Positions 52,229 through 61,790 are shown, counted from the stretch's first letter. The stretch: DNA of 64,000 nt from Plantactinospora mayteni (GCF_016862935.1 NZ_BONX01000002.1:124001-188000), one strand, 5' to 3'. The notes: generated from the letters alone by a model not told the origin. Numbers and translations: made by a program.

Positions 52229-53251
52229 CTACGCGTCGTCGCGACCGAGGATCGGCGGCGGGGCGTCGGCCTCGCCACTCCACTCCAGCTTCCCGTCGGC
52301 GGACCACGCAGTGCCGTCGGCCGCCAGCCGCGGATCGATGATCGGGTAGCCGTCGGCGGGCCGACCCGCCAGCCCGGCAGCGCCGGCCGCGCCCATCATC
52401 GGCACCCCTCCGGCAGCCGCGGCCCCACCCTGGCCCGCGGCACCGGAACTGGATCGGCCCTCGGTTCCGGCAGCGCGGGTGATCAGGTGGCTGCCGAGCC
52501 CGGCCAGCGCCGGCCCGGCACCGCTCAGCGAACTGGCCGGCTGCGGTGACGCCGAGGGCGCGGCGGCGGCCAGTGCACCGACGCCACCCGGTGCCTCGCC
52601 GAAGGCCCCGGCACCGGCGAGCGCGGTGGTGCTGGCCGGCACCTCCGGAGCGAGCTGCGACGGATCGGGGTCGGTGACCGCCGGAGGAAGGCGGAGGTCA
52701 CCGACCAGGCCACCGACCACCGGCAGGTCGCTCGGTGCGACCGGGATCGTCGCCGGCCAGCTCCGGTGGTCGGTGACCGCGTACTCGGCGGCCAGCCGGG
52801 CAACCAGCACCGAAACCCGTTCCCGCGCCTTGACGCGCTCCTCTTCGGACATGACATGACCGAAGAACGTCTCGTCGTGCCGCCCCCGGGACGCCTCCGG
52901 CCGGTCGGGTTCGACCTGACGCTGAGTCTCGGCGAGCGAGCCGGCCATCACGGCGAGCCCGGTACGCATCGCCGCCGCCTCCTCGGCCAGCTTCGCGGCA
53001 TAGCTGATGATGAGACCCAGCCGGTAGTGGAACTCCCGACTGCCCGGCCCGGTCCAGGTCGGTAGCACCCGGGCGAGGTCGTCGCGCAGCGCGGTCGCGA
53101 CCGACCCGACCGCCTCCTCGACCGTGTGCCAGGTGTCGGCGACGCTGTCGACCTGTACCGGGAGGCCCGCCATCAACTGGCGGTAGAGCTCCTCGTGGGT
53201 CTGCTGCCGATAGCGCTCGTGGTAGTCGTCAACCATTGCGTCGGCCACCAT
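52229..53251 (-). CDS. WXG/PPE-like type VII-associated protein with PMMG tail
   Basis: 340 aa from ATG 53251 (GAGG six bases upstream); it overlaps the preceding gene by 23 bases. Helical N-terminal 150 residues with a WTG turn in VLPTWTGPGSREF resemble the PPE/WXG helical hairpin. A long Ala/Gly/Pro-rich region follows, with VPMMGAAG, and a C-terminal EWSGEADAPPPILG. The Gly-rich PMMG region and Trp...PPxxL tail recur in the proteins at 58664 and 60358. Probably a secreted substrate or structural partner of the EccC system. Confidence 0.75.
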   Translation of the reverse strand: MVADAMVDDYHERYRQQTHEELYRQLMAGLPVQVDSVADTWHTVEEAVGSVATALRDDLARVLPTWTGPGSREFHYRLGLIISYAAKLAEEAAAMRTGLAVMAGSLAETQRQVEPDRPEASRGRHDETFFGHVMSEEERVKARERVSVLVARLAAEYAVTDHRSWPATIPVAPSDLPVVGGLVGDLRLPPAVTDPDPSQLAPEVPASTTALAGAGAFGEAPGGVGALAAAAPSASPQPASSLSGAGPALAGLGSHLITRAAGTEGRSSSGAAGQGGAAAAGGVPMMGAAGAAGLAGRPADGYPIIDPRLAADGTAWSADGKLEWSGEADAPPPILGRDDA

Positions 53252-53597
53252 GCAGAGCCTCACTCACCGCGCCCACGGCGCCTGCGATCTGTTGGGCATT
53301 CGTCCGGCTGAGCTCGTCGACGTCTCGGTAACTCTCGATGATCTGGGTGGTGGCCGACTGCGCCACCGCCAGTGCGGTGACCAACCGGCGCAGCCGGGCA
53401 ACGTACTCGTCGTGCAGCTCCTGGTGCCGGTCGGCGGTCCGCTGCGCGTCGTGGAACCCGCCCAGCGCGGGCCGGTCGCTGCCGGGAGCGGTGGTGAGCG
53501 CGGTCAGCGCCGCGAACGCGGCCTCGACGCGGGGCTGGAGCCTCTGCTGAAAGTCCTGCAACGACAGGAGATCGACGGCGAACTCATCCGCGGCCAT
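53229..53597 (-). CDS. ESX-associated small helical protein
   Basis: 122 aa from ATG 53597 with GGAAGGG upstream. All-helical: FAVDLLSLQDFQQRLQPRVE and LRRLVTALAVAQSATTQII, without a WXG turn. It overlaps the PPE-like gene by 23 bases, so the two are probably co-translated and may form an EsxA/PE-PPE-like pair. Divergent from eccC. Confidence 0.72.
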   Translation of the reverse strand: MAADEFAVDLLSLQDFQQRLQPRVEAAFAALTALTTAPGSDRPALGGFHDAQRTADRHQELHDEYVARLRRLVTALAVAQSATTQIIESYRDVDELSRTNAQQIAGAVGAVSEALHGGRRNG

Positions 53598-53693
53598 CGC
53601 ACCCTTCCCAACACCCCGAAACGAAGGATGGTCCAAAGTCCAGCAACCGCCACGCAAGGTCTACCACTACCCACGGTGCCCGGGAGCCGTCCG

Positions 53694-53699
53694 TATAGT
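53694..53699 (+). promoter_or_regulatory. -10 element placing eccC transcription at its start codon
   Basis: TATAGT ends ten bases before the GTG at 53710. No Shine-Dalgarno precedes that GTG, so a leaderless or nearly leaderless mRNA is likely. Confidence 0.5.
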
Positions 53700-53709
53700 A
53701 TCGCGCCTC

Positions 53710-56700
53710 GTGGAGGTTACCGAGGCCCAGTCTCGCCTTCCGGGCACCCGCGAGGGCGCCGCAGGCACCGTCCTGTTCCGCCGTCCGCCCCGCCAGCCGT
53801 CACCACCGCTGCCCCGAGGCGAACTCGTCCTGGAGGCGCCGCCGGAGCTGTCGGAGCCGCTTCCCCGCAGCCTGCTCCAGGTGCTGATGCTGGTGCCGAT
53901 GGTGGCGGGCGTCGCCGCGATGGCGATCCTCTACTCCGGCCGGGGCGGCGGCGTACTCACCTATGTGGTCGGTGGCCTGTTCGGGCTCTCCATGCTGGGC
54001 ATGGCGGCCACCTCGATGGGCGGCGGGCACGGCAACAGCCGCGCCGAGGTGGACGTGCAGCGCCGTGACTACCTGCGCTACCTCACCCAGGCCCGGCGGA
54101 AGGCACGCAACGCGGCCGCACAGCAGCGCACCGCGCTGCTGTGGCGCCATCCGGCGCCGGCCGCGCTCTGGTCGGTCGGCGCGTCCCGGCGGATGTGGGA
54201 GCGGCGGAGCACCGACGACGACTTCGCCGAGATACGGGTCGCGGCGGGGACCCAGAAGCTCTCCGTGGCGATCCTGCCGCCGGAGACCAGGCCGGTCGAG
54301 GATCTGGAACCGTTGACCGCGATCGCGTTGCGCCGCTTCGTCCGGGCCCAGTCCGTGGTGCCGGACCTGCCGCTGGCGATCCAGCTCCGCTCGTTCAGCC
54401 GGCTGGTGCTGCGCGGTGACCGGGATCCGGTGCTGGGCCTCGCCCGGGCGCTCCTCTGCCAACTCGCGACGTTCCACTCGCCGGACGACGTCCGGATCGC
54501 GGTGGTGGCGGCGGCGCCGCGGCGGCCGGACTGGGACTGGGTCAAGTGGCTGCCGCACGCCCAGGACGACCGGATCACCGACGGCGCCGGGGCGACCAGA
54601 CTCGTCTTCGAGTCGATGACCGCGCTGGAGGAGGCGTTCCGCGAGGAGTTCACCACCCGCCCGCGACACTCCCCGGACGCCAGGCCGTTGACCACGGCGC
54701 CGCACGTGCTCGTCGTCCTCGACGGCGGTGAGGTGCCGGCCACCTCCCAGGTTCACGGCGCGGGCGTACTGGGCAGCACCGTGCTGGATCTGTCCGGGAT
54801 GGTCCCCCGCGACGCCGGCCGCTGGCTGCTCTGCCTCGACGTCGCCCCGGACGCCCTGTCGGCCGACCGGGGCGACCGGACCCTGACGCTCGGCGTCCCG
54901 GACCGGCTCACCGTCGAGGAGGCGACCGGGCTGGCCCGCCAGCTCGCGCCGTACCGGCTCTCCCGGCACGTGGAGACCGAGGAGGCCACGGCACGGGTCA
55001 CCGAGCTGCCCGAGCTGCTCGGCTTCGGCGACGCCGGCGCGGTCGACCCGGCCCGGAGCTGGCGACCCCGCCCCGAGCGGGACCGGCTGCGCATCCCGCT
55101 CGGCATCGGCGTCGACGGCTCGGTGGTGGAGCTGGACTTCAAGGAGGCCGCACAGGACGGTATGGGCCCACACGGGCTGATCATCGGCGCCACCGGTTCG
55201 GGCAAGAGCGAGCTGCTCCGGACCATCGTGGTCTCGCTCGCGGTCACCCACTCCTCCGCAGAGCTGAACCTCGTCCTGGTCGACTTCAAGGGCGGTGCCA
55301 CCTTCGCCTCCCTGGACGTGCTGCCGCACACCAGTGCGGTGATCACGAACCTGGCCGACGAACTGGCCATGGTGGACCGGATGGAGGACGCCGTCGCGGG
55401 CGAGCTGGTCCGCCGGCAGGAACTGCTGCGGGCCGCCGGCAACTACGTCTCCCGGTACGAGTACGAGAAGGCCCGCCGCGCCGGTGAACCGCTCGCCCCG
55501 CTGCCCAGCCTGCTGATCATCTGCGACGAGTTCAGCGAGCTGCTGGCGGCCAAGCCCGACTTCATCGACCTCTTCGTGACGATCGGCCGGCTCGGCCGCT
55601 CGCTCGGGGTGCACCTGCTGCTGGCCAGCCAGCGCCTGGAGGAGGGGCGGCTGCGCGGGCTGGACGGCCACCTGTCGTACCGGATCGGTCTGCGGACGTT
55701 CTCGGCGATGGAGAGCCGGGTGGTGCTCGGCGTGGCCGACGCGTACGAGCTGCCGAACGCGCCCGGACACGGCTACCTGAAGGCCGGCACTGCAACCATG
55801 CTGCGCTTCCGGGCCGCGTACGTCTCCGGCCCGTACCGCGCGGCCGTGGTGACCGGCCCCCGGGCCCAGGCCCTGGTACGCCGCCGGATCGCCCTGTACG
55901 GCACCTGGTACGCGCCGATCCCTCCCGAACTGCCGGCCGAGTCCGAGGAGCCGGCGGGGGCGGCCGGTGAGTCCACCGAGGCGGGGCGGCAGACCACGAT
56001 GCTCGACGTGATCGTGGACCGGCTGCGGCAGGGCCCGCCGGCACACCAGGTCTGGCTGCCCCCGCTGGACGTCGCGCCGAGCCTGGACGCGCTGCTCGGC
56101 GAGCCGGTCGTCGACGAGCGCCGGGGCCTGGTCGCCGCCACCTGGCCCGGCGTCGGGCGGCTCGTCGTGCCCGTCGGTATCGAGGACCGCCCCTACGAGC
56201 AACGCCGCGACGCGCTCCTGGTGGACCTGGCAGGGGCCGGCGGCAACGTGGTGATCGTCGGCCGCCCCCGGACCGGCAAGAGCACGCTGCTCCGATCCAT
56301 GCTGTGTGCGCTGGCGCTCACCCACAGCCCGCGCGAGGTGCAGTTCTTCTGTCTCGACTTCGGTGGCGGCGCGCTGCGGTCGCTGGAAGGGCTTCCGCAT
56401 CTGTCCGGGGTGGCCGTACGCCGCGACATCGAGGCGATCCGACGTACGGTCGCGGAGGTCCGGGTGCTGCTCGACGAGCGCGAGGCGCGCTTCGCCGAAC
56501 TCGGCATCGAGTCGATCGACGCGTACCGGGCGCGCCGGGCCAGCGGTGAGATCACCGACGATCCGTTCGGGGACGTCTTCCTCGTCGTCGACGGCTGGGG
56601 CACGGTACGGGAGGAGTTCGACGAGCAGGAGGAGATCATCACGCGGCTCGCCGCCCGCTGTCTCGGGTTCGGCATCCACATCGTGCTCACCGCCACCCGG

Positions 56701-57726
56701 TGGTCCGAGGTCAGGTACAACGTCCGGGAGCTGTTCGGCACCCGGCTCGAACTGCGGCTGGGCGACCCGACCGACTCCGAGATCGACCGGCGGGCCGCCG
56801 AGAACGTACCCGAGAACACGCCGGGTCGCGGCGTCACCCGCGACAAGTTGCAGTTCCTCGCCGCCGTGCCCCGCGTCGACGGCCGAGAAGGCGACGCGGA
56901 GCTGCCCGCCGGCACCGCTGATCTGGTACGGCGTGCCCAGGCCGGGTGGCGGCACGAGCCGGCGCCGAAGCTCCGGCTGCTGCCCCGGATGCTGCCGGTG
57001 GCGCGGCTGCACGAGGTCGTCGACCCGGCCGCGCCGGGAATTCCGATCGGGCTGAACGAGACCTATCTCGCCCCGGTGCAGTTGGCCTTCGAGGCCGAGC
57101 CGCATCTCATCGTGCTCGGCGACGCCCAGTGCGGCAAGACGAACCTGCTCCGGCTGATCGCCAGGACGATCGTGGAACGCCACCCGCCGGGCGAGGCGAA
57201 GCTGGTGATCGTCGACTACCGGCGTACCCTGCTGGGCACGGTCGAGGGAGAGCACCTGCTCGACTACACGCCGTCCGCTCAGACCACGACGGCGATGGTG
57301 GGCGGCATACACCAGGCGTTGACCGCGCGGCTGCCCGGCCCGGACGTGACGACCGAGCAACTGCGTAACCGTTCCTGGTGGACCGGTCCGGAGATCTACA
57401 TTCTGGTCGACGACTACGACATGGTCGCCAGCAGCAGTGGTAATCCGCTTAACGGGCTGGTTGACCTGCTGTCGCCCGCCAGGGACATCGGGCTGCACCT
57501 GATCCTGGCCCGCCGGTGCGGTGGGGTCGGGCGATCGATGTACGAGCCGATTCTCCAGCAGCTCACCGACTTGAACACACCGGGGCTGCTGATGTCCGGC
57601 AATCCCGACGAGGGCGCGGTGCTCGGACACGTACGCCCCAGCCAGCAGCCACCGGGGCGCGGCACCCTCGTCCGGCGCAGCGACGGCGTCAACCTGGTGC
57701 AGACCGCATGGCTTGATCCACAATGA
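53710..57726 (+). CDS. eccC: Type VII secretion ATPase EccC
   Basis: 1338 aa from GTG 53710. Two membrane helices (about 56-78 and 86-105) follow a cytoplasmic N-terminus. Three FtsK/SpoIIIE-type ATPase domains follow: Walker A GATGSGKSE (about 494), GRPRTGKST (about 851) and GDAQCGKTN (about 1137), with Walker B LLIICDE, VFLVVDG and IYILVDD. Only the first has a full DE Walker B; the second and third lack the catalytic Glu, as in known EccC proteins whose C-terminal domains bind substrate tails. It is the motor of an ESX-like export channel. Other membrane components (EccB, D, E, mycosin) are not in the window. Confidence 0.95.
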   Translation: MEVTEAQSRLPGTREGAAGTVLFRRPPRQPSPPLPRGELVLEAPPELSEPLPRSLLQVLMLVPMVAGVAAMAILYSGRGGGVLTYVVGGLFGLSMLGMAATSMGGGHGNSRAEVDVQRRDYLRYLTQARRKARNAAAQQRTALLWRHPAPAALWSVGASRRMWERRSTDDDFAEIRVAAGTQKLSVAILPPETRPVEDLEPLTAIALRRFVRAQSVVPDLPLAIQLRSFSRLVLRGDRDPVLGLARALLCQLATFHSPDDVRIAVVAAAPRRPDWDWVKWLPHAQDDRITDGAGATRLVFESMTALEEAFREEFTTRPRHSPDARPLTTAPHVLVVLDGGEVPATSQVHGAGVLGSTVLDLSGMVPRDAGRWLLCLDVAPDALSADRGDRTLTLGVPDRLTVEEATGLARQLAPYRLSRHVETEEATARVTELPELLGFGDAGAVDPARSWRPRPERDRLRIPLGIGVDGSVVELDFKEAAQDGMGPHGLIIGATGSGKSELLRTIVVSLAVTHSSAELNLVLVDFKGGATFASLDVLPHTSAVITNLADELAMVDRMEDAVAGELVRRQELLRAAGNYVSRYEYEKARRAGEPLAPLPSLLIICDEFSELLAAKPDFIDLFVTIGRLGRSLGVHLLLASQRLEEGRLRGLDGHLSYRIGLRTFSAMESRVVLGVADAYELPNAPGHGYLKAGTATMLRFRAAYVSGPYRAAVVTGPRAQALVRRRIALYGTWYAPIPPELPAESEEPAGAAGESTEAGRQTTMLDVIVDRLRQGPPAHQVWLPPLDVAPSLDALLGEPVVDERRGLVAATWPGVGRLVVPVGIEDRPYEQRRDALLVDLAGAGGNVVIVGRPRTGKSTLLRSMLCALALTHSPREVQFFCLDFGGGALRSLEGLPHLSGVAVRRDIEAIRRTVAEVRVLLDEREARFAELGIESIDAYRARRASGEITDDPFGDVFLVVDGWGTVREEFDEQEEIITRLAARCLGFGIHIVLTATRWSEVRYNVRELFGTRLELRLGDPTDSEIDRRAAENVPENTPGRGVTRDKLQFLAAVPRVDGREGDAELPAGTADLVRRAQAGWRHEPAPKLRLLPRMLPVARLHEVVDPAAPGIPIGLNETYLAPVQLAFEAEPHLIVLGDAQCGKTNLLRLIARTIVERHPPGEAKLVIVDYRRTLLGTVEGEHLLDYTPSAQTTTAMVGGIHQALTARLPGPDVTTEQLRNRSWWTGPEIYILVDDYDMVASSSGNPLNGLVDLLSPARDIGLHLILARRCGGVGRSMYEPILQQLTDLNTPGLLMSGNPDEGAVLGHVRPSQQPPGRGTLVRRSDGVNLVQTAWLDPQ

Positions 57727-57893
57727 GCGGCCACGAACGGCGTACGGCGCAAGCGGTGTGGAAACATCCGGTTACGGCTTCGCATATCGCCAATGTGGAC
57801 GGCGCGCACCGTCGCGGCTATCGGCTAGCCTGACCGAGTGGGAGACGCCGACGAGATGGCGTCCCGACCTCTGCCTAGTTTCCGGAGGGTAGC

Positions 57894-58211
57894 GTGGCGC
57901 AGCAATTCACCCACGAAGAGGGTAACGCCCGGCAGGCCGCACAGCTCGTGGATCAGGCCCGTGGCGCGATCGAGTTCCAGGTCAAGAACATCGACCAGAC
58001 GGTGCAGCAGCTCAGGGCGAAAGGCTGGGAGGGCGATTCGGCAAACAAGTTCTACGAGGTCGCCCAGGAAATGGTCGCCGGCGCCCGCCGCCTCCAGAAC
58101 AAGATGGACGAGATGCGGGGCGGCCTGGAGGACGTGAACCGCACGTACGCCGAGGCGACCGACATCATGACCGACTCCGTCAACAACATCAACGTCTACA
58201 ACATCGCGTAG
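57894..58211 (+). CDS. WXG100-family protein 1 (EsxB-like)
   Basis: 105 aa from GTG 57894 preceded by CCGGAGGG. Two helices joined by GWEGDSANKFYE, the WXG turn near residue 45. Length and motif are typical of secreted ESX substrates. Forms a likely heterodimer with the next gene product. Confidence 0.92.
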   Translation: MAQQFTHEEGNARQAAQLVDQARGAIEFQVKNIDQTVQQLRAKGWEGDSANKFYEVAQEMVAGARRLQNKMDEMRGGLEDVNRTYAEATDIMTDSVNNINVYNIA

Positions 58212-58301
58212 TCGCTACTCGCCGGGCAGCCACCCGGTCGGTGGGCGATCCGACCCGGCGACATCCACGCGGATGACCCAACGGTTCGAGCGGAGGAAGT
58301 C

Positions 58302-58598
58302 ATGAGCAACCAGATCCGTATGGTCCACAGCGAAGCCCACGCTGCGGCCGAGGCGCTCAAGAAGCACGGCACCATCATCGAGACCACCACCAAGGACTTC
58401 GTGGGTGAGCTGGCGAAACTCCCGTGGGAGAGTGACGCCCGGACCGAGTTCGATGCCTGGAAGCTCCAGATGGAGCAACTGTGGACCGATTTCCACCAGG
58501 TGGTGCTGAAGGCGGGCACGGTGGTCGTGGATGCGAGCACCGCCCTCCAGGACGCCGACCGTCGGGCCGCCTCGGTGATGGGAAACAGCGGCCGCTGA
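58302..58598 (+). CDS. WXG100-family protein 2 (EsxA-like)
   Basis: 98 aa from ATG 58302 with GGAGGAAG upstream. Helical hairpin with turn LPWESDARTEF, so the motif is WES rather than WXG. Partner of the preceding WXG100 protein; followed by a strong hairpin. Confidence 0.9.
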   Translation: MSNQIRMVHSEAHAAAEALKKHGTIIETTTKDFVGELAKLPWESDARTEFDAWKLQMEQLWTDFHQVVLKAGTVVVDASTALQDADRRAASVMGNSGR

Positions 58599-58603
58599 TC
58601 GAT

Positions 58604-58648
58604 CGTTCCGCGCTCGGCAGCACGATGGACGGTGCCGAGCGCGGAACG
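58604..58648. terminator. Perfect 16-bp inverted repeat
   Basis: CGTTCCGCGCTCGGCA (58604-58619) and TGCCGAGCGCGGAACG (58633-58648), 13-base loop. Lies between convergent stops at 58598 and 58664 and serves both. Confidence 0.8.
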
Positions 58649-58663
58649 CCCGGAGCACCGCCG

Positions 58664-59935
58664 TCAGGCGATGACCCCTGGCGGCGTAGACCGGTCCGGG
58701 CCGAACGTCTCCGCAGGCTCGTTCGTGAGCCACTCGTTGTTCGCCGTCTGTTGGTCTCCCTGCGGCCCGAGACCCGGGGCGCCCATCATCGGCATCATTC
58801 CCTGCATCGCCCCCATCCCGGCCGCTCCGCCGCCGACGGCGGGGGTGGCGAGGCGCCGGTCACGGGCGGCTGCGGCGGCCGCCATCACCCCCTCCGGCAG
58901 GGTCACCGCCGGCCCTATCGGCGGCAGCTTGCCGCCACCCAGCCCACCGAGGCCGGCAGCGCCGCCGCCGATCCCGCCACCCAGCCCGCCACCCAGGCCC
59001 GGGCCGCCGATCCCGCCGCCGGAGCCGAGATCGCTGCCGACCCCGGCGAGACCGAACTTCGAGTCGTCTGGATCGAAGCCGCTGTCCGGGTCGATATCCG
59101 GGAGCGGGTCGGGGCTGTAGCCAGGATCCGTGCTCGGATCGGTGACGCCCGGCGTGGCGACCGGCGGTGTCTCCGGTGTCGTGGTGGGTGTCGTCGTGGT
59201 GGGCGTCGTCGTGGCAGCCGTTGCGGCCTGCTGCTGGGCCTGCGAATTCTGCGCCGTCTGCTGGGCCGTGCCCGGCTGCTTGCCGGTGGCCTTGTCCGCG
59301 CCGGCTCCCCTGCCCGAGCCGTTTCTCGCCGCGCTCTGCGCCGAGTCCGCGCCGGGCACGGCCGCCCTGGTGCCGCTCTCCGGGAAGTGGGTCATCGCAC
59401 TGCCGTAGCCCTGGCGCAGCACCCGGTACGCCTGTTGGGCCTGCTCCTCGTGGTTCCGGATGAACTCCTCGACGTCCTTCCTGAGCTCGTTGGCGATCGG
59501 GTAGCCGCCGGAGACCCACCGCTCCAGGCCCTGCCAGAACGACCCCGGCGCCACCTCCACGAAGACGCCACCCTGGTCGAAGCTCTGCCGCTCCGCCTGT
59601 ACGGTCTCGTACATCCAACTGGGGATGGGGATCGTCCGGACCGCCTGTCGCAGGTAGGCGGCGGTCTCGTTCAGCCCGTGGACGATGGTGCGGTGCCGCT
59701 CACTCGTCACCGCCAATGCGCGGATCAACGCCCCGAGGTGCGCCCGGAAGGCGTCGGCTCCGCCACCCTTCCAGTCGGTGGTCTTTGCCGAGAGATCGGC
59801 TAGCCGGTCGCGCAGCGTGTCGATCTGGGTGAACGCGGCGGTCCATCGCTGCTCCGCCTCGGCCACCATGGCGTAGTTACTCGCGATGGTGACCCAGCTG
59901 ACGATCTCTTCCCAACTCGGTGCCGGCTTCGACAC
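58664..59935 (-). CDS. WXG/PPE-like type VII-associated protein with Gly-rich PMMG tail
   Basis: 423 aa from GTG 59935 (GAGGAGGG upstream). Helical N-terminal 190 residues with the turn TTDWKGGGADAF. Then come a Gln/Thr/Pro linker, an Asp/Pro-rich stretch and a long Gly-rich run (GGLGGGIGGGAAG). The end carries MMPMMGAPGLG and a terminal EWLTNEPAETFGPD...PPGVIA. Not an enzyme; likely secreted or envelope-associated. First gene before three further genes upstream on the same strand. Confidence 0.78.
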   Translation of the reverse strand: MSKPAPSWEEIVSWVTIASNYAMVAEAEQRWTAAFTQIDTLRDRLADLSAKTTDWKGGGADAFRAHLGALIRALAVTSERHRTIVHGLNETAAYLRQAVRTIPIPSWMYETVQAERQSFDQGGVFVEVAPGSFWQGLERWVSGGYPIANELRKDVEEFIRNHEEQAQQAYRVLRQGYGSAMTHFPESGTRAAVPGADSAQSAARNGSGRGAGADKATGKQPGTAQQTAQNSQAQQQAATAATTTPTTTTPTTTPETPPVATPGVTDPSTDPGYSPDPLPDIDPDSGFDPDDSKFGLAGVGSDLGSGGGIGGPGLGGGLGGGIGGGAAGLGGLGGGKLPPIGPAVTLPEGVMAAAAAARDRRLATPAVGGGAAGMGAMQGMMPMMGAPGLGPQGDQQTANNEWLTNEPAETFGPDRSTPPGVIA

Positions 59936-59947
59936 GGGGTGCCCTCC

Positions 59948-60358
59948 TCAGCGCGGAAGTCGCTTGAGAACGTCGGCCGCGGCGAGCCGGTTGCGTTCCT
60001 CCACGGTGTCGTAGAGTTTCGCGATCGCCGCGACCGCCTGCGCGGTGTCCCGCAGGCAGCTCTCCAGATCAGCGAGGTTGCCCGCGACCGCGTCGTGCGT
60101 ACGCCGTAGACGCCGCACGAGACCGTCCATCTCGGGATGGTTCACCTCGTCGATGTTGAAGCTGCCGAGGGCGCTGTGCCGGTGCTGGCCACCTGAATCG
60201 ACCACCTCGTGCGCCGACTGGACCGTCTGCCGCACGTGTGGAATCTGGTCCTGGAGGACCCGGAGGTACTCGCTGACCCGCTCCAGGTGAGCGACGTCGA
60301 CCTGCAACTCGCCGACCTGACGCATCGCCGTGTCGAAGCCGGGCTGGCCAGCCGCCAT
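59948..60358 (-). CDS. ESX-associated helical protein
   Basis: 136 aa from ATG 60358, one base overlapping the previous stop (TGATG). All-helical (LERVSEYLRVLQDQIPHVRQ; AVAAIAKLYDTVEERNRLA). Resembles WXG100-fold proteins without the WXG turn. Likely a chaperone or substrate partner of its operon neighbours. Confidence 0.72.
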   Translation of the reverse strand: MAAGQPGFDTAMRQVGELQVDVAHLERVSEYLRVLQDQIPHVRQTVQSAHEVVDSGGQHRHSALGSFNIDEVNHPEMDGLVRRLRRTHDAVAGNLADLESCLRDTAQAVAAIAKLYDTVEERNRLAAADVLKRLPR

Positions 60359-61419
60359 CAGCCGATCACCCCGTCCGGCGCGTCGCCCGGGTGCCATGAA
60401 TCGCCATCCTCGACCAGCCAGCCTGTGGCCTCGTGCTCGTCGGGCTCACCGGCACTGGCATGACCACCGAAGCCACCGACGCCCATCATGGGCACACCGG
60501 CACCGGCGACCGCCCGGCCGGCTCCAGCCGACGTGCCGGCCCCCGGGGCGCCGATCCCGGCCATGCCGACGCCGACCCCGGCGGCACCACCCTGCATGGT
60601 CGCGGCGGAGTTGCCGGCCGGCGCCCCGCTCAGGCTCACCCCGGCCAGGCTGGCGCCCGCGCCACCGAGGGGACCGCCCGCCCCGGCCAGGGCGGTCGCG
60701 CCCGGCAGACCGGCATCGGCGGTGATGACCGGCTCGGCGACGGCGGGAAGCGTCGTCGGCATCTGGCCGATGCCGGGGCTGATCGGTGTCGGAAGGGTCG
60801 GTGTCGGGAGGATCGGTGCCGGCTGGACACCTGGCACGGTCGGCAGCGACGTGGTCGCCGCGCCGGACTGCTTCGTGAACAGGCTGGTGAGGTAGTCGGT
60901 GGCCAGCTTCACCAGCGCCGCGGTGAGCTGTGTGTCCAACGTCGACGCCTGCGTGGTGGTGGCTTGGATCTGCGCCGTGTACTGCGCCGCTCTCGCCTGG
61001 TACATCGCCCACTTGGCGGCGCCACCGTGCGACCAGGTGGCCACGCAGTGCGCCCGCTGGGCCGGGCCGGGGACCACCTGTCCGGTCGGCAGCACCTGAT
61101 AGCCGCTCGCGGTCGCGCTGGCGACGATCGCGTCGAGCTGTGTCTTCGTGGTCTGCAACTGGGTGCCGCTGGTCTTGGTGGTCAACTGGGCCTGCGCGAC
61201 CGCGCCGATGACCTGCTGCAACGCGTTCAACGCGATGGTACGGCGATCCTGTTGGGCGGTGCCGGTCGCGCCGACCAGGTTCGGCAGTGTGGACGCGGTG
61301 CCGAAGTTGGTCGTGGTGTTGGTCATGCTGTTGACGAAGGACTGGACAACGGGGGTGAGAAGTGAACTGATCACGGCCGGGTTCGACAGTTGCAGGCCCA
61401 TGAAGGTCACCGTGCCCAT
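60358..61419 (-). CDS. Type VII-associated protein with PMMG tail
   Basis: 353 aa; ATG 61419 (GGGGGTGG five bases upstream) is preferred over GTG 61422. The N-terminal 190 residues are helical and Ala/Thr/Gln-rich with no WXG. A Pro/Thr repeat (PAPILPTPTLPTPISPG) leads into an Ala/Gly-rich region with GVPMMGVGGFGG. The terminus is TGWLVEDGDSWHPGDAPDGV, then IG. The tail parallels those of the proteins at 52229 and 58664 though the N-termini are unrelated. Confidence 0.75.
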   Translation of the reverse strand: MGTVTFMGLQLSNPAVISSLLTPVVQSFVNSMTNTTTNFGTASTLPNLVGATGTAQQDRRTIALNALQQVIGAVAQAQLTTKTSGTQLQTTKTQLDAIVASATASGYQVLPTGQVVPGPAQRAHCVATWSHGGAAKWAMYQARAAQYTAQIQATTTQASTLDTQLTAALVKLATDYLTSLFTKQSGAATTSLPTVPGVQPAPILPTPTLPTPISPGIGQMPTTLPAVAEPVITADAGLPGATALAGAGGPLGGAGASLAGVSLSGAPAGNSAATMQGGAAGVGVGMAGIGAPGAGTSAGAGRAVAGAGVPMMGVGGFGGHASAGEPDEHEATGWLVEDGDSWHPGDAPDGVIG

Positions 61420-61790
61420 CACGCCACCCCCGGTCCCGAGCCCAGTCGGGGGTCGAAGTGCAGCGCCGCGGCCCGCTGCCGCTGCTCCAGGTCGACCTCC
61501 TCGAAGTGCTGCGCCGCCTGCCGGACCTGCACCGCCTGCGTGTCCAGCTCGTCGGCGACGGTCCGGATCGCGGCCGAGACGACGGCGGTGTAGAAGTGAG
61601 ACATCGTGCTGAAGCTGGGCAAACCCGCGTTGCCCGCCACTGTGCCCTCGACCGCGCCGATGATCGGTGTGAAGGAGCCACGATAGTCATCGGCGAGGCT
61701 CGCGATCCGGGTGGCCGCCGTCTGCAGCTCCGGCAGGTCTGCCCGGAACTCGGGCCCGCCGACAGAGCCGGAACCATCCAAAGTGCTCAA
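61419..61790 (-). CDS. ESX-associated helical protein, likely TTG start
   Basis: 123 aa from TTG 61790: GGAGG (61801-61797) is six bases before that TTG but directly abuts the ATG at 61796, which would leave no spacing. The product is helical (FRADLPELQTAATRIASLAD; VSAAIRTVADELDTQAVQVR) and resembles small ESX-secretion-associated proteins. First gene of the four-gene overlapping minus-strand operon; divergent from the YbaB-like pair. Confidence 0.72.
   Translation of the reverse strand: MSTLDGSGSVGGPEFRADLPELQTAATRIASLADDYRGSFTPIIGAVEGTVAGNAGLPSFSTMSHFYTAVVSAAIRTVADELDTQAVQVRQAAQHFEEVDLEQRQRAAALHFDPRLGSGPGVA

Noticed and set aside
53800-57723. 1307-codon open frame antisense to eccC
   Set aside because: An artefact of high GC: it mirrors eccC codons, shows no domain and lacks a ribosome-binding site.
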